The translations under genes were made by a program, and so were the position numbers. The notes beneath the pieces are model-generated. The model was not told the DNA's origin and made no database searches. It saw nothing but the letters and a program-made list of their open reading frames with translations. A stretch of 64,000 nt of DNA from Filobasidium wieringae (lineage: Eukaryota; Basidiomycota; Tremellomycetes; Filobasidiales; Filobasidiaceae): contig BCIV01000021.1 in assembly GCA_001600055.1 (NCBI GenBank), forward strand, positions 14,290 through 78,289, written 5' to 3'. Numbering within the stretch: the first letter of the stretch is position 1; each line of letters begins with the position of its first letter. Below, piece after piece: positions 12,770 through 25,669 of this stretch.

Positions 12770-14147
12770 TCATAACTTGCTCTGTTCAACTTGTCTCGTT
12801 GAGGGTGTTGTCCACCGCTCAGGTTGAGCGTCTCCAATGACTACTCCTCGACCCGCTAGCCTTTCGTCCGTAGTAGTAAGCAGAGGCCGGATTGGCCCAC
12901 GCAACGGTACTTCTTGAAGTGCGGATAGGCCTTTGACCTCGTTACCGTCTGTTACTCAAAGCGATATCGTGAGCGGCGGTTGTCTTGCGTTGTGGACAGT
13001 ACGGATTGGACTTACCCTGTTGATACAAATAAGTCATCCCCATTCCATTAGGATGCGTAACCTCCGCATTTGCGCCATAAGGTCGTTTTCGTCCAGTCGT
13101 CCGAGTACCCCACCTTTCTGCGAACTTTTCATGGGGTTGTGAGCCAAGTGGTTTCTGGCTGATTCTTGCCAGTTCCGAGTTGAGTGTTCTCCATACCAGC
13201 ACTGCGAGTGCAATCAAGGCGACCTTCGTGTTCACTAACAGAGAGGTATCGTGGTCAGTTTCCCTTAGTAGCCAGGTTCTCAACGACGAGTAGTTACCAT
13301 ACGCTAGCACGATGACGATGCAGAGAGCTTTCGAATGGACAAGTCGCCTCTTCCACTGCTTCCTGCGCTGTTGATACTCATACATTCGAAGGGCGATTTT
13401 CTTCTTTTGTTCGGACTCTTCGTCGTTGTGTTGAGCCTTCTGAGCTGCAGCAAGTCGAGTCTGATAGACTTCACCGCGGCCTTTTGAAAAATCTCCGATT
13501 TTGGGGGGAAGACCTGATTCGAAATACAAGTCGGATCCTTCCGCTGACGCTTTGCCCAAAGGAAATGGAAACCTAAACTCTCAGAGTCTAGTGAGCAACC
13601 TAGTAATGAAAATGTGATCCCACTAACAGTTTAGGTTTGTTCTCAACCGTTGTCAGCACATGACTTGGATGTGTCCCGTCGTCTTCCCATACTTCCAGTC
13701 TCGCGACTGATGTACTTGCTTTAGCAAGCCTTCCTCGACTCTCTTTGGCAGCTTTTTGCAACAACAGGGGGACCTCCTGCAATTTCGCCGCATCCCTTTT
13801 CTCAGAGGCATGATAGGTGGTAATCATGTGCGCCAGCGATAAGAGCGTGACGCCACCTATAGTCACGGATTTGATGCAACCATAGAATACTAGAGACTCG
13901 TCGGTCAGGTTCATCTGGCTCATGACTAGATGATGGAGGTGTTCTTCAGTAAGGAATAGACCTTCAGGTGATAAAGCTTACCAATCGTCAAGCAGCTCGT
14001 CATCATCAGCGCACGCTGCACATGACCGAATTCAAGTGATAGAACCATCTTGAAGAGACAAGACGAATAAATTCGGCTAGTGGGAGTCGCTAATTGACGT
14101 AGATAAGCCCACGACTTATATTGAGTGGATGAGGGATGAAACGCCAC
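12770..14147 (-). CDS. Small multi-spanning membrane protein, function unknown
   Basis: Not recognised. Exons can be joined as follows: 14147 to about 13990 (start MAFHPSSTQYKSWAYL), about 13913-13626, about 13580-13300, then a further exon after a small intron near 13240-13297, and a last exon from 12948 to a stop at 12770. The last intron is 12949-13015 (GTAAGT...ACAG). Likely TM segments are near LVFYGCIKSVTIGGVTLLSL and CIVIVLAYVNTKVALIALAV, with a charged Lys/Gln-rich segment between them. No motif of known function was seen. It converges on TRP5 with about 120 bases between stops. Exon structure is moderately secure; function is open. Confidence 0.6.
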
Positions 14148-14308
14148 GATACGTTCCTTTAATGACGCGTCTGACCCCGCGTTTCATATCGTCTTTGTTT
14201 CATTGCGGGTCTCCTAGCCTGCCATTCGTTTAACAGGATACACATCATAACAGTTCTTGCTAATATCACAAAAGAGGACATGGTCTATCGACTCGTTATC
14301 CCTTCCCA

Positions 14309-15945
14309 ATGTCTGTCACACCGCCCTCGCTCGGGGACGAGATTTTCTTGCCCGCTTCCTCGCCCCTATTTGAATATTCCTCAATCGCGACTGCAAACGA
14401 GTCCACTAGCACATACAATGGTTGGCGTCCTGTAAATTCACCGACAAACGAGACTGACCAGATGCGACCTGGTCTTGTCTTTGAGACGGTGGGATTTGCC
14501 AATTCAAGTATATTCCGATTATCCAATATCTCATGTGAGCCTCCCGACATTTGTGGTACCAATCATATCATTCTGATCCGCAACCTCGCAGTCTCCGCCT
14601 TCGCACCTTATTTCACAGTACCCCAAGGTTCTTTATTCTCCGTGACCGCCCAAATTAACGCTGGGCCTAGCGTCGCGATTGTCAGCTCAGGCAATCCGGT
14701 CGTTGCAGAGATATCAAACGACAACTCCAACTCGCAACAATCATCGGCACATTCTGTAACGATTCAGGTTGATTGTCAACAAGGTTGCGACGGTCAGAAA
14801 CCTTTTGTATTCCAAGGTGGTTTACTGCAGACTGCTTTTACGTCCTCTGGGTAAGCGACACAAGTTTGTTCCCAAGGCAGCTCGTTGGATCTGACTCAAC
14901 GCTTTGGTGAAAGTATGGCTACACTCAATGCGACTCTGGATGATTCAAGTCAACTCATCGATTATACTGGTTTCACCACTAGCACCACAGAAGAGCACGC
15001 TATAGTTTCGAGCACTATTGTTGAGGCAAGTCTCCAGAAAACCCTAACCTACACCTCGACACAAGGCTCGAACGCGACACTGTACTTTACAGGTCGGTAT
15101 TGGAGATCATCGCTACACGCAGGATGTAGCAATAGCTTAAGACTAATACCACTCGCGCTTTAGGCACCGCTATAGAGATCATCGGACCAGTCGGACCATC
15201 AGCTGGAAGCTTTACAGTCACTGTCGATGGAACAAAGGTGGCGCACGCAGACGCAAACAATCCCGTCGAGAAGGAAAGGCAAATATTGTCATTAGTGAAT
15301 GGTCTCTCTCAAGGTGAACATCTTCTCTCCATTATGAATGAGAAGCAAGACTGCCTGCTTGCCTTGGATGGTTTCCAAGTCTGGGGCCAAAACACTGCAT
15401 GTTTTGGGTGAGTAGATCCTAACATCATCGTGGCTGCCTTTGCCAAGCTGAACGCGACGTCTTACCAGCCAAGGGTGCACGTCTTCAACGACATCGACGG
15501 TATCTGGTAGCGATAACCCAACCCTTACTCTGCAAGCGACAGCGACGCCAGCTTACACCGGGCCCGGTTATACTGATGGAGAAGGTACATCGGCTGGCGC
15601 CATTGTTGGGGCGATCCTAGGGGTCCTCCTCGGCATAGTAAGCAAACCTCCGAGAGTCCGGTTTAGGGTTTAAGCTTATGAGCCTTCTTACGACGCAGAT
15701 TATCATTGTCGGCTTGTGGAAATTATGGAAGAACAAACGCAAAGAAGCAAAGAAAGCGCCAGAATTGGATGCCTGGGACGAGGCGAACGCTCTGGGCAAT
15801 CAACCCAATCATTTCGTCAGTGTTAAGCCGAAAGACAAGATGGGATACATGTACCGTGAGTATTCTCAATCACTTGTGAGAGAACATGCTAGCTGATTGT
15901 CGCCCATATTGCGCAGCTGGTCAAACCGCTGGTACACCCTTTTAG
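14309..15945 (+). CDS. Single-pass surface membrane protein with basidiomycete-type ectodomain
   Basis: Unnamed family of fungal type I membrane proteins. The ectodomain has many N-glycosylation sites (NES, NET, NSS, NIS, NAT) and a beta-rich module, IIGPVGPSAGSFTVTVDG, of a kind common in basidiomycete surface proteins. After a Ser/Thr/Pro-rich stalk comes the sequence SAGAIVGAILGVLLG, which continues across an intron into a hydrophobic TM segment and a basic stop-transfer KLWKNKRKEAKK. The cytoplasmic tail ends after a last intron at 15943-15945. One intron near 14853 can be removed as 30 or about 69 nt, both in frame. No signal peptide follows the ATG at 14309, so a leader exon may lie upstream or the start is wrong. 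Function unknown; cell-wall sensing is only a guess. Confidence 0.65.
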
Positions 15946-16043
15946 ATTGGAACTCGCATTCTCTCGGGACCCCTATGCAATGATTATGCTCTGCTTCGAT
16001 ACCATTTGTTATGCTAATTACAAACTCGCGTCATTTTCGATAT

Positions 16044-18422
16044 TTACCTTTCTCGCTCGTCTTCTAACAGAAGACCAGCTCGTTCACCTTTGTCAAGAGG
16101 TCTCGAACTGCTCATCTTTGCTTTCGAGTTGAACGAATCCGCCTCCATTTCTCGCTTGATGTCATCCAATTCTCCATCTATATCGTCGTCGCTGATGTCG
16201 CCGATCTCCCAAGCTTTGCCTCCGTTACCTTCTGAGAACATGTAGTCGTCCTCGCTCTGCCTGCCGGCTGGACTTCGAGCTGAGTTACTCCTGGTGCGGG
16301 TCGCTCCAGGTCGCGCCACAGATAGTACTGAAGAAGCCGCTGCTCCCCCGCTTGACTGATTTCTAGCGTGATTATGTATAGGATTGAGTCGCATAGCCGG
16401 ATCAACGGCAGAGACTGTGCTTCCCCGAGCGGGCGGCTCTCCACCTTCTACGTCGGACTTTTTCAGCGAGAGGAGGACCTATATCCAGAGCGACCGTCAG
16501 TAGGAATCCGGAACAACGGTCGAGAAGGTTTACCCACCACACCGGCAACAAGGAGCGCAATGGACAGAAAGACCGCTACGAGGACCCAGGTCTCATAGGC
16601 ACCCGCTTGGTCCAGGAAGATCAACGAGTTTACAAAGCTGTATATACAAGGTCAGCTCGTTTCGTCTGGAAATTGACGGAAGGCAAATCAGACTTACCCC
16701 AACACGGTATATCCTGCATAAAACAAAGGCACCACCAAGGTAGAGTCCGCTGCTTTGAGACCTTTGTTGAGACAGATGATTTGCAGTACGGCGGTGAGGG
16801 CGACAAAGAACAAAGTGACGAGTGCTACCGGATGTGTAAACTATATCACAACCATTAGCGATAGGTCACTCCTCTTTCGAAGATCCCACTCACAGGTCTT
16901 CCCGGCAGCGTCAACAGCTTGACCCTGAGGTAATCGATTCAGTGCTATGTCGAGATTGACCAAGTGACTTGACTCACACTGCCTTTGTGAACACCAAGCA
17001 GGCTCCTGCGAGACTACCACCTACCACAGCCCACCCTACACCGGTCAGCCAGAGTATGCGCTCATCGGTCGTACGTTCCAGCCATCTTTCTCCCTTGTCA
17101 ACGGCTCGTTGTTCTACCACACTCCAGGATGATCTAGCACGTTTCAAATACTTCAAGATTACGTTCGAGTTGTCTGGTTTCCTCCTGCCTCCAAGGCTTG
17201 CGGAAGGTGCATCCGGATCGAGACTAGGCAAGGTAGGCGATAAGGACTCCCTCGACTTGTAGATGAGGGTGAGGATCCGTGTCAAGAGGTAGGTGAAGAA
17301 GGTAAAGAAGGAGATGAAAAAGAAGTAGGATAACCAAGGTCCACGAGACCAGAGTTTGGATAGTCTGGAAGCAAGAGGTAAATGAGACGTCGCTGCAAAG
17401 TCTGCTCGGCCCGATATACATACCGTTCGAGAGTGATGGACCCGTTCAAGCCATGATTGATGGATGAGAATATCAAGATCAAGATGACAGCTAGGATGAT
17501 TAGCCCCGTTCCCCGGACGTCCTCTTTTGTCACAGCTAGCAACGAATGGCGACAGTCGTGAAATCGTGAAACTCGGAAGCTGAAAGATCGGCGGCGTATA
17601 GCGACTTACGCGTTCCGACCAGCCATTTGGCGAACAGAAAGTTGAAAATCAACGAGGTGGAACCCAGAGGAGCTACCCAGTCTGAACGAAGGTAGCGAAG
17701 AGATAGGGTCGATCCGACTATTTCGAGTACGGGAGCTTGTTCGATTAGACTACGTCCAGAGTTTCCAAATATATGCTCGTAGACTTACAAAGTTGAGAGG
17801 AGCTGCGAACAGATGGTCGTCGGCTCGAGATGAAATGCTGATATATGACTGTGAAGTGGTAACTCACATGTAGGCAAGCATTCCAGCTATCCATGTCGGT
17901 CTCAGATAGTCTGGTCTCCTCTGGGCCTTAGGTAGAGAGGCATTTCTCATCTGACAATACGACATATCGACGCTCAGTGGAAGATATATACGGCAAGACA
18001 CTGCCTCGACCTACATGGTCCAGTTTAGTAAGATTTAAACCGAAAGCATTGAGAGCGGATGAGCCTAGTACTATGAGCAGGCCGAGTATGAGATTGACCT
18101 TTATCAATGAGAACGCTGAGCTGTTTCAGTCCTGGTCATGCGTTACAAGCCATTGAGTACAGCTCACCGCTGGGTTCCCCTCTGATATCGCATCATCTAG
18201 ACCGCCTGCTTGACCTGCACCGACATCAATGATTAGCGGCGATGTGTTGTTACCTCCGACGTCAGAGATGATGTCTCCAGTGTCATCGAGAGGTATATCT
18301 GATTCGGTCGTGGTCGGGGAAGGTTGATTTGAGACGGTTCGAGTTGACGTCACATCGAGGGTTGCAGTATCCGTGGGACTGAAGGCTGTGATTGCTGAGC
18401 TACTCTGGGTGACGTCGTCCAT
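16044..18422 (-). CDS. NIPA-type magnesium transporter
   Basis: Member of the NIPA family (drug/metabolite transporter fold), which moves Mg2+ across plasma or endosomal membranes. The start exon (18422-18126) encodes a disordered Ser/Thr-rich leader. Spliced exons then give LGLLIVLGSSALNAFGLNLT, RPDYLRPTWIAGMLAY, the family signature WVAPLGSTSLIFNFLFAKWL, a TM segment in VTKEDVRGTGLIILAVILIL, a hydrophilic loop, and the late TM segments WLTGVGWAVVGGSLAGA and VPLFYAGYTVLGFVNSLIF. The tail is acidic and ends at 16044. About nine TM segments are expected. The long cytosolic loop between TM4 and TM5 region (about 17260-16990) is an insertion relative to short animal NIPA proteins. At least eight introns; edges not all fixed. 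Confidence 0.85.
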
Positions 18423-18701
18423 GCGAGAGAGATGAGCTATGATAGCGATGTCCAGTGATTGTGGTAGGCTATGTGCCTATGTGTGTGGTTGCCTAACAGT
18501 AGCTTGCAATTGCTTGCTGATTGCGTATGATGCGGGAATTATGAATGTCGTTTATTTTACTATCTTCCGCGTTATTTTGATCCCTCACGTGATGGGTTTT
18601 GGCAATGTTTGTCCTAAATACTATGGCTTTCGCTTATATAATCAGACGAAACCGCACAGAAAGAACGCGATAATGAAATTTAACCCATTCTATGATTCTT
18701 G

Positions 18702-19346
18702 CTACCCGGTCTCAGGGGCCCCTTCACTGTCAATCCCGTCGTTCTGCCTCTCATCTGGTCCACTTGCTGATCCCTCAATCCCTCCTTGCCTCCAATTTCC
18801 TAAGTTACCATAATCTGGCTTGCCTATGGCCTCGCTGTCAATCATGTCCTGCAAAATATCCATCAATACAAGCACCAACATCTGCCATCAAGGGGATCGA
18901 TGACGTACGGTCTCGCTAGAAGGCCTCTTCTGCTCATCTTTCTCCTTTGCTGAAGCATTCACTTGCATATCCTTATTGTCCGTTCTCAGCGACATATCAG
19001 ACTCTCTTGCTTCCTTCCAATACTGCCACGCAACCACAGCCGCGAATACACCCAGCACCAATTCCGTACATCCTGCCGCCAGCAGGTACTTGGCCCGATC
19101 CAGCAGTTTCACACCAATATGACCCGTACTGAAGATCACCCAGACTAGAATTCTCCTGGTAGTTCTTATCTGAGGAGCGGGAAAGAGGGCCGCGAGCAAG
19201 ATGACGCTAGTCGTGGCCTTGAGGATCGCGGGTTCCTTCTTGATGACGAGACAGCAGATCAGTCCGGTCAACGTTGCGACAGTGTACAAGGCGAGAGCCG
19301 GCGTCGGCCAACGCATGAATCTCTTTATTCGAGTGGCTGGCGGCAT
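18702..19346 (-). CDS. Small four-TM membrane protein, function unknown
   Basis: Starts MPPATRIKRFMRWPTPALAL. Three or four hydrophobic segments are visible: ALALYTVATLTGLICCLV, SVILLAALFPAP, ILVWVIFSTGHIGVKLL and AAGCTELVLGVFAAVVAW, followed by a charged cytosolic tail. An intron (GTACGT...TGCAG, about 18847-18905) joins the tail to a second exon ending at 18702; it adds a Gly/Asp-rich end (IGKPDYGNLGNW). Domain not recognised. Divergent from the She3-like gene across a long non-coding stretch. Confidence 0.6.
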
Positions 19347-21232
19347 GACTGTTCGTGGTCGATTGATGATGGATGCTAGTACGAGAATCTTTGGGATACA
19401 CGAGGATCTGGCGTAGTCGATAATGTCTACATGCCTACATGCTTACCCCTCGTCATTCTATGATACAGTGCATGACCAACATTTGCTTGGCAACGTCTGG
19501 CGCTAGAGATCACGTTCGAGACGTCAGGTATTTTGGATCATCTTAGTACGATATCAGGTGTAGAGGTCGTCAATACGTTCGATACAGCGCAACATTCGAA
19601 ACGTGATACAGTTTTGCCCGGTATCGCAGTCGATGCGTGCGACGGTCGAGGCGTGCGATGGACGTCGGTCACATTGCAGCAGGTCATCTCGGCGACATAG
19701 ACAGGTACAAGGCGAAGGCTAGATCTTCGTCCTGCGTCGCGATCATCTGTTGAGCTTCGCTCGCCTTCAGTTTGGCAATTTGATCCTGATCAAGCCATCT
19801 TCGTGGCTATTCGCACAGACTCACAAAATTCGATCTTCGAGTTTTGTTCCTCTTCATCTCGATAGTATTGTTTCTCGAATCCATGGAATAGGAATGGCAA
19901 GGACGATCGGATCGTCTATTTTTACTTAGTCTGGACCTCCGGAGTGTAGCTATGCACATTCATCGCAGATTTCGGGTTTAACGGTAGGTAGGGATAAGAT
20001 GGGTGAACCGGTATTCCTAGGCTTTTCGATTCAAGGAAGACGACCGGTATCTCGACTGTCGCGGAAACTCAATCTGGCTTCCCTGATCACTGTACCGTTG
20101 AATCTGCTGTTCTATCACTCGTTCCGCACGAGTCTGCAATGTTTATTCGCTTCAAGCCCCGAAGAATTCTTCGTACCCGGCTCGAATCCGATGTGATTAT
20201 TTGAGCAGTAGCAGCCGTTTCTTCGATCTCGATCTCTGTACAGCGTTTTCATCCCAGCTCTTTCGAACCCTGGGCTGCGGGTACCATGGCTTTCGGAGAA
20301 CTGTCGAGCTTGACATCATCCGCAAGGTTGAGAATCATCTTGATCGCTTCATAGAATGCCTAGGTGTTCTCCTCGTTTTGTGATTTAATGAGTTCGGTCC
20401 GTAGGTGTACACCGGTATCAGACGTCCTCCTGATTCGGTAGGTCAGGTCCTGTTCTGTACCACATGACACCCACAGTCCAGCTGGGTGCGCGGTAGATGC
20501 GTCGATAGCTATATTGCCTGTACCGTTTCTGTCCTTGGGTCAACCCTCTCCCTATGTCCGGATCATGCGGTATAAAGAAGGTGTCTTCTGCCCATGTCTC
20601 GTTCTGAGCTGTGGATTTTACTATTGTGCTCTTCTGCGAGCTTTTATGAAACCCCTTTCGTCGTCAGCCTTCGATAGTGTTCACGCGGTAGAAGTAAAAA
20701 CATGTTGTCGTTGAAGGTGGTAGGAAAGTTGTGAGATCGGTCGACGGCTAGTAGCAGTAATAGTGGGACGTAAGTCTATCCAGAGTAAAGCTGAAATGCG
20801 AGCTTGAGCCTTGGTCGGTTTGTGATTGCGATCCACCTTGCCAGCTACCGATTTGTTAGCTGAGTCCATGAGTAGCGCAATTCAGTGCCAATTATTGACC
20901 AGCCCCTCGATGTACTGAGAAAGCTTCAGTAGCAGTCAGTCTATGGTCGTGAGAGTAGGATCCGATGACTATAGCTATGCAATGTGGAGTGCAAGCAGGA
21001 GGGTAGCAGGAGACACGAGCTGGCTGGTGGTAGTCGGGCTCACGTGACTCGGCTCATATTACCACCTTAGACTGGACTGGCTGATGCCATGGGCATGTCA
21101 TATCGTCAACCATCATGATTCTGCATCTACTTACTACTACTACGTCTGACATCAATCCACCCACACCTCGTCACTAGTCATTAGCTATAAGTAGCAGAAT
21201 AGCACTGACACCAGGACGACCCACAGCTACTG
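19347..21232. other. Long intergenic region
   Basis: Almost 1.9 kb between two divergently transcribed genes. Only short ORFs (60-78 codons) without domain features occur. Near 19500-19700 there are many GTTCGA/GACGTC/GTGCGA-like words, but no clear repeat unit. It probably holds two promoters and possibly a non-coding transcript; I see no tRNA-like fold. Confidence 0.4.
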
Positions 21233-22739
21233 ATGGATATGCATATACCCCCACTTCCCACGACAAATCACGTCTACAACAACCTAGATAAACTCGTCAT
21301 AAATGATGGGGACAACAACGATGACATCGATCAAGACACGCCTAAATCAACCGATACAATAGATACGGTAGCTAGGAAGAAAAGGCCCGCATCCATACTC
21401 GGATTGAAAAGTAAGGATCACCAATCAATTATTCTCGCTCGTAGACTGATCATGCCCCTTTTGTCGTAGGAATCCCCAGCTCTATTGTACAAACGACCGC
21501 CGCTCTTCATGCCGGATCGTCCACTCCTTCTCGTTCACGGAATGTCTCTCCTTGTCCTTCAGCTGCCGAAGCCGACTCAGAGCTCCTCGCTTCGCCCATA
21601 CCCAGAGCAACTACACCTAAACCTCGCCTGGTCAAGCAACATTCCACCTCGACAAAGGTCATAGAAGACCTGCAATATGACGTGCTGAACGGTCGAAATC
21701 AGTTAGATAGAGTGAGAAATGACTTGAGGTTGTCTCAGAGAGTTGTAGGCCAGGTGAGATCGTCGTGAAGTTACCAGATGTCCATCTCAGCCCGTTGACC
21801 GACTTTTCTTTTGTTCTTTGTAGCTGACAAGACAGAACGAAGATTTACGGGAAACAAAAGAAAGGTTGAGAGGAGAGATTGAGGGACTCAACAAACAAAT
21901 GGATAGGAAACAGAAGCTACTCACAGGTAAGTATCGCTTCCCCGTTTTCGTTATCGCTCCGCTCGAGACTTACATATCCGCATCGAAATGAATCAAGAGG
22001 TCCTGGATCGAGCACGTACTGCCGAGTCCTCCTTGACGACTCATATGAAAGAGAAAAAGGTTTTGGAATCCAACACTGCCAAATCGCTTGCTGAGATGAC
22101 GGCGAAATTACAAGAATCTCAGGCGATCTCCACCAAAAGCGAACGCGAATCCATCGCATTACGGGAAGGGCTACAAAGTCTCAAGGAGATGCAAAGAAGA
22201 GAAATAGCCGAATTAAAATCCGAGATGAAACGTTTAGCAGATTCTATCAGGGATGAATCTGGGAGTGCAGTGAGTCATTCGTCGTCGAATTCGAACATTT
22301 ACAGAGCGCTCAATTAAATTTTTGTTTAGAACGAAAAAAGAGCTCTACTAAACGATCAACTAGAAGAAAACACGTCAGTTCAGGCCGAAACTTAGCGTAA
22401 AGGCTGTCAACTGAATATGCTTTACTTCAACAGGGCATCTTTGCAGACCATTTCGGCGCTGAAACAAGAATCCGACAACCTCCATACCCAAATGCAGGAA
22501 CAGCTTCTTACCGATGTACGGTCGCTGAGATCAGAGATCGCAGCGGATCCATCGACCAGAGCGCTTAAAATAGCCGAGTATGTCATTTCTGAGCTTCCAC
22601 CTCTGGTAGCAGGTCGCTTACCTCTCCTAACGGCGACAGAACCCTGGCTGATGAGTTCGACCGGATGAAGAGGCTGATTCGAGCGAACTCAACTGAAGAA
22701 TCTGAAGGAAAAACACCTCCCCACTTGACGACATCTTGA
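21233..22739 (+). CDS. She3-like coiled-coil protein
   Basis: Likely a coiled-coil adaptor related to the She3 domain family; yeast She3 links mRNA and myosin for transport, but the role in basidiomycetes is not established. The N-terminus is disordered and acidic (NDGDNNDDIDQDTP), with SILGLK before the first intron (about 21409-21468). Then a Ser/Pro-rich part leads into the conserved coil KVIEDLQYDVLNGRNQLDRV, and a long heptad-rich helix follows (QNEDLRETKERLRGEIEGL, LNDQLEENTASLQTISALKQ). Introns near 21754-21822, 21927-21997, 22271-22329, 22370-22432 and 22577-22647 restore the frame through to ALADEFDRMKRLIRANS-like sequence and a stop at 22739. Total about 380 residues. Confidence 0.7.
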
Positions 22740-23146
22740 TACAGGCACCAACACGACTGTGCTTCCAGACGACATAGATACCTTTCCGGCACACACGAGA
22801 CACGAACATCACGATTTATAAAATACGAACACGAGTGATACTGGCTATCTTAACTCGGAACTTTATACCCGTTGTAGTGAGCAGGAACACTCGACATGAT
22901 TGACCCATAATAATTAGACTTCTGGTTCGATTTTCGCCTCGATATCTTCGACCGTAAAGTGAAACCGCTCGGATCCGCGAGGGGTTATCATCATCGGCAT
23001 CCATACCTAAGGAACGCGTTTGAAAGGAATGCTGCTCGTTTCGCATGACAACGCTCCTTTGGATTGTCCATATAACACTCCAGGACATTATGGCTGTTCA
23101 TTCGCTGTTATCTGAATAGGGTTGCTGACACCTTAGATATAGTACA
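22740..23146. other. Intergenic region
   Basis: Nothing coding is supported. It holds the 3' flank of the She3-like gene and the promoter of the gene starting at 23147. Confidence 0.4.
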
Positions 23147-25578
23147 ATGGAGATAATTTCCCTCTTCATCTTAATCGCGACTACGGCCTTCTGGACGATC
23201 AGGCAATGGGTTCCGGACTTCATCGAGCGACACGTGCCGGACCTGAAACGGTTCATGAGTGCTTCTCAGGATCGACCGGAAAGGCCCAGCAGTAGACAAT
23301 CATCAACAGATGAGGATGCAGATCGCCGAGATGATCCTATAAAGAAAGCAATGCAACGCAGAGTGGAACCATCAAAGGACCTTAACCGCATCATTGGCCG
23401 GCCCGGAAGCAACACACCCACGGCTCATCGCCAAACACCTAGCGCGGAGCTGACCCCAGAACCGTTCAAGTCGAAAAACCGCCGACGGAGGAACAGCGCA
23501 CCATCATCTCCTACAAGAATACCCTTTCCGATAGATCTCGATACCAATCCTAGTTCGTATGCGGATCCCAGAGGGAGGCTTCCCCGGAGACGTTCGATAG
23601 ACACTCCGGGCGATCAAGAGTCCTGGACTCGTCGTTCCAGTCGTCGAATAACCGATGCGGAACGTAACCGCCAAACCAGAGGCCGCGAGTATTATCCATA
23701 CGCAGGTTGGGACGATACCATGGTTGGTGGCAGCAGGTTTGACGTCATCAAAGATAACCGCCGTCAGAGGCAGGCATACTATGATCGATCTCGTCGGCAA
23801 CAGCCAAGGTCTAGCAGGTGGGATAGAGACGATGAGACAACTTGGCTCAACGATATCTCTATGGACGATGGGCAACACTATGAAAGCCGGCCGCTGGAAA
23901 CTCGACGTTCCCAACGGTTTGCTACACAGCGTAGTCCATATGAAAGGGAGCTTCGTCTACCTGTACAGAATGACTATGAGACTGGCTTCGGAACATTCAG
24001 CAACTCTAGCAATCCGAGTAGGAATAACCCTGCTTCCGCGTTTGGCGAGAGGCCCGAATCTCGACGCCTACAGACAGCTATAAACATCTCACTCCCAACT
24101 CGCCCTCAAGAGAAGCCGGATCCACCTCAGCAGCCTGACGTGGATAATCGCCCTTCTGAAATTCCCATTCCTAAGAAAATGGAGAAGGAAAGGCTCGATG
24201 GCACCGGTGTTAACATGCAACCTGACTCATCGCTGGCGAAGAAGGAAATTGAAGTGGACAATCGCGTGATCAAGCATAATGGATCAAGAAATGAGCGGCC
24301 GACAACTCCTACAAAGCAGGAGAGACTCAGAAGCGCTCAGCGAGACATGAATGGCGCTACTGGTCCTATTCTGGCCAGAAAAGGACGATCAACACGGCAG
24401 CAGGGAGGAAACACTAGTATCGCCCCCCGTTTGGATGACGAAAGTCAACCAAATCTCCCATCGGGACCAGATATTGACATTGTGAGGCCCAGGGGTAAGG
24501 TATCGTTCAAACAGTGCACTGCAGGCATTCGCTGACTACTGAACTTTCAGACAGAGGCAGTCCAATCGGTTCTGCGGTGGCGAGAGATGAACCTAAGCCT
24601 TTGCAGCCAGGCCCATCAGGTAGAAACGAACACATCCCAAATCGTTCTAAGAATTTACCATTATCTGTGGAAGAAAGACAGGAAGTCGATACGACGACTC
24701 TTCCAACCCAGCGGAAGAAGAAAGTTCATGTTGCTGAGATTGCAAAGCCGCGGACGAAAAACGCTGTGCAAAATCGAATCAAGCATCTGGGTGCCGAAAT
24801 GAAAATTGCGGTGTGGTCATCCCCTTTCGTATCGCTACTCGCCCTCATCACTGGAGCAACGTATGTAACGGGTGCCATATACTTCGGAAAACAGGCGGTG
24901 TCGTTGACTAATACCGGTACACAATCCCAACTTATGCGGCGAGCCGAATCCAACGACGGAACCATGCCTATCGTCGAATGGGACAACGCGACGATCATGA
25001 TGATCCAGCTTAATTGCTTCCATTTACTCGGGTGGTTGATCATACTTCTTCTCATCAACTATATTTGGACGCACAGTCCTAATTTTACCGAGGACTCGGA
25101 CACCGAGCTGGAGGGAGAAGCTGAAGACGAATCGGTAGGACTCAACAAGGGTTCAAGAATCGCAAAGTCGTCAGAATTCAAACATTATCCGAGCCGGTTA
25201 TGGCACGCGATCCCCTGGAGGAAGATCCGGAAAATCAGGTGGCAAACCTTCTGGTTGATTATACTAGGCCCCTTACCTATGGGCATATTCTTGGTACTTG
25301 GAGGAAGACAGCTCACCTCAATAACCATGTTACTGGCAGACCCAAATACTCAGATCTGGTCGAGGTTTCCGGATGTCACACTATCATGGCGTTATTTGCA
25401 AATGAACGTTTCATCTGCAGATGATCCGAACGGTCAAACCACTCTGTACCTGAGTATGACGTTCTGGTTTGTAGGCATCGGAGTGTTTCTATACGTTTTT
25501 GATCGAGTACTAGAGCCCGGGACTTCGACGAGAGACAAGACCCTAGCACGTTATAGGGCTTCTCTGGCTGATGCGTAA
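23147..25578 (+). CDS. Large membrane protein with disordered basic domain, unknown
   Basis: Two exons (23147-24494 and 24551-25578) give 791 residues. The first residues form a TM or signal anchor (IISLFILIATTAFWTIRQW). Residues about 40-560 are polar, Arg/Ser/Pro-rich and probably disordered. The C-terminal 230 residues contain four hydrophobic segments: SPFVSLLALITGATYVTGAI, MIQLNCFHLLGWLIILLLIN, FWLIILGPLPMGIFLVLGG and MTFWFVGIGVFLYVFDRVLE. An acidic loop (TEDSDTELEGEAEDES) lies between TM 3 and 4. No known domain was recognised. The intron is GTAAGG...TTTCAG. Confidence 0.75.
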
Positions 25579-25669
25579 CTTTGTAACGAGAGTCAATGTA
25601 AATAATAGTTCGTGACCAGCTTGATCGAATTTCGACGAGAACGAGCAATCTGTCTTCGCATGATACAAC

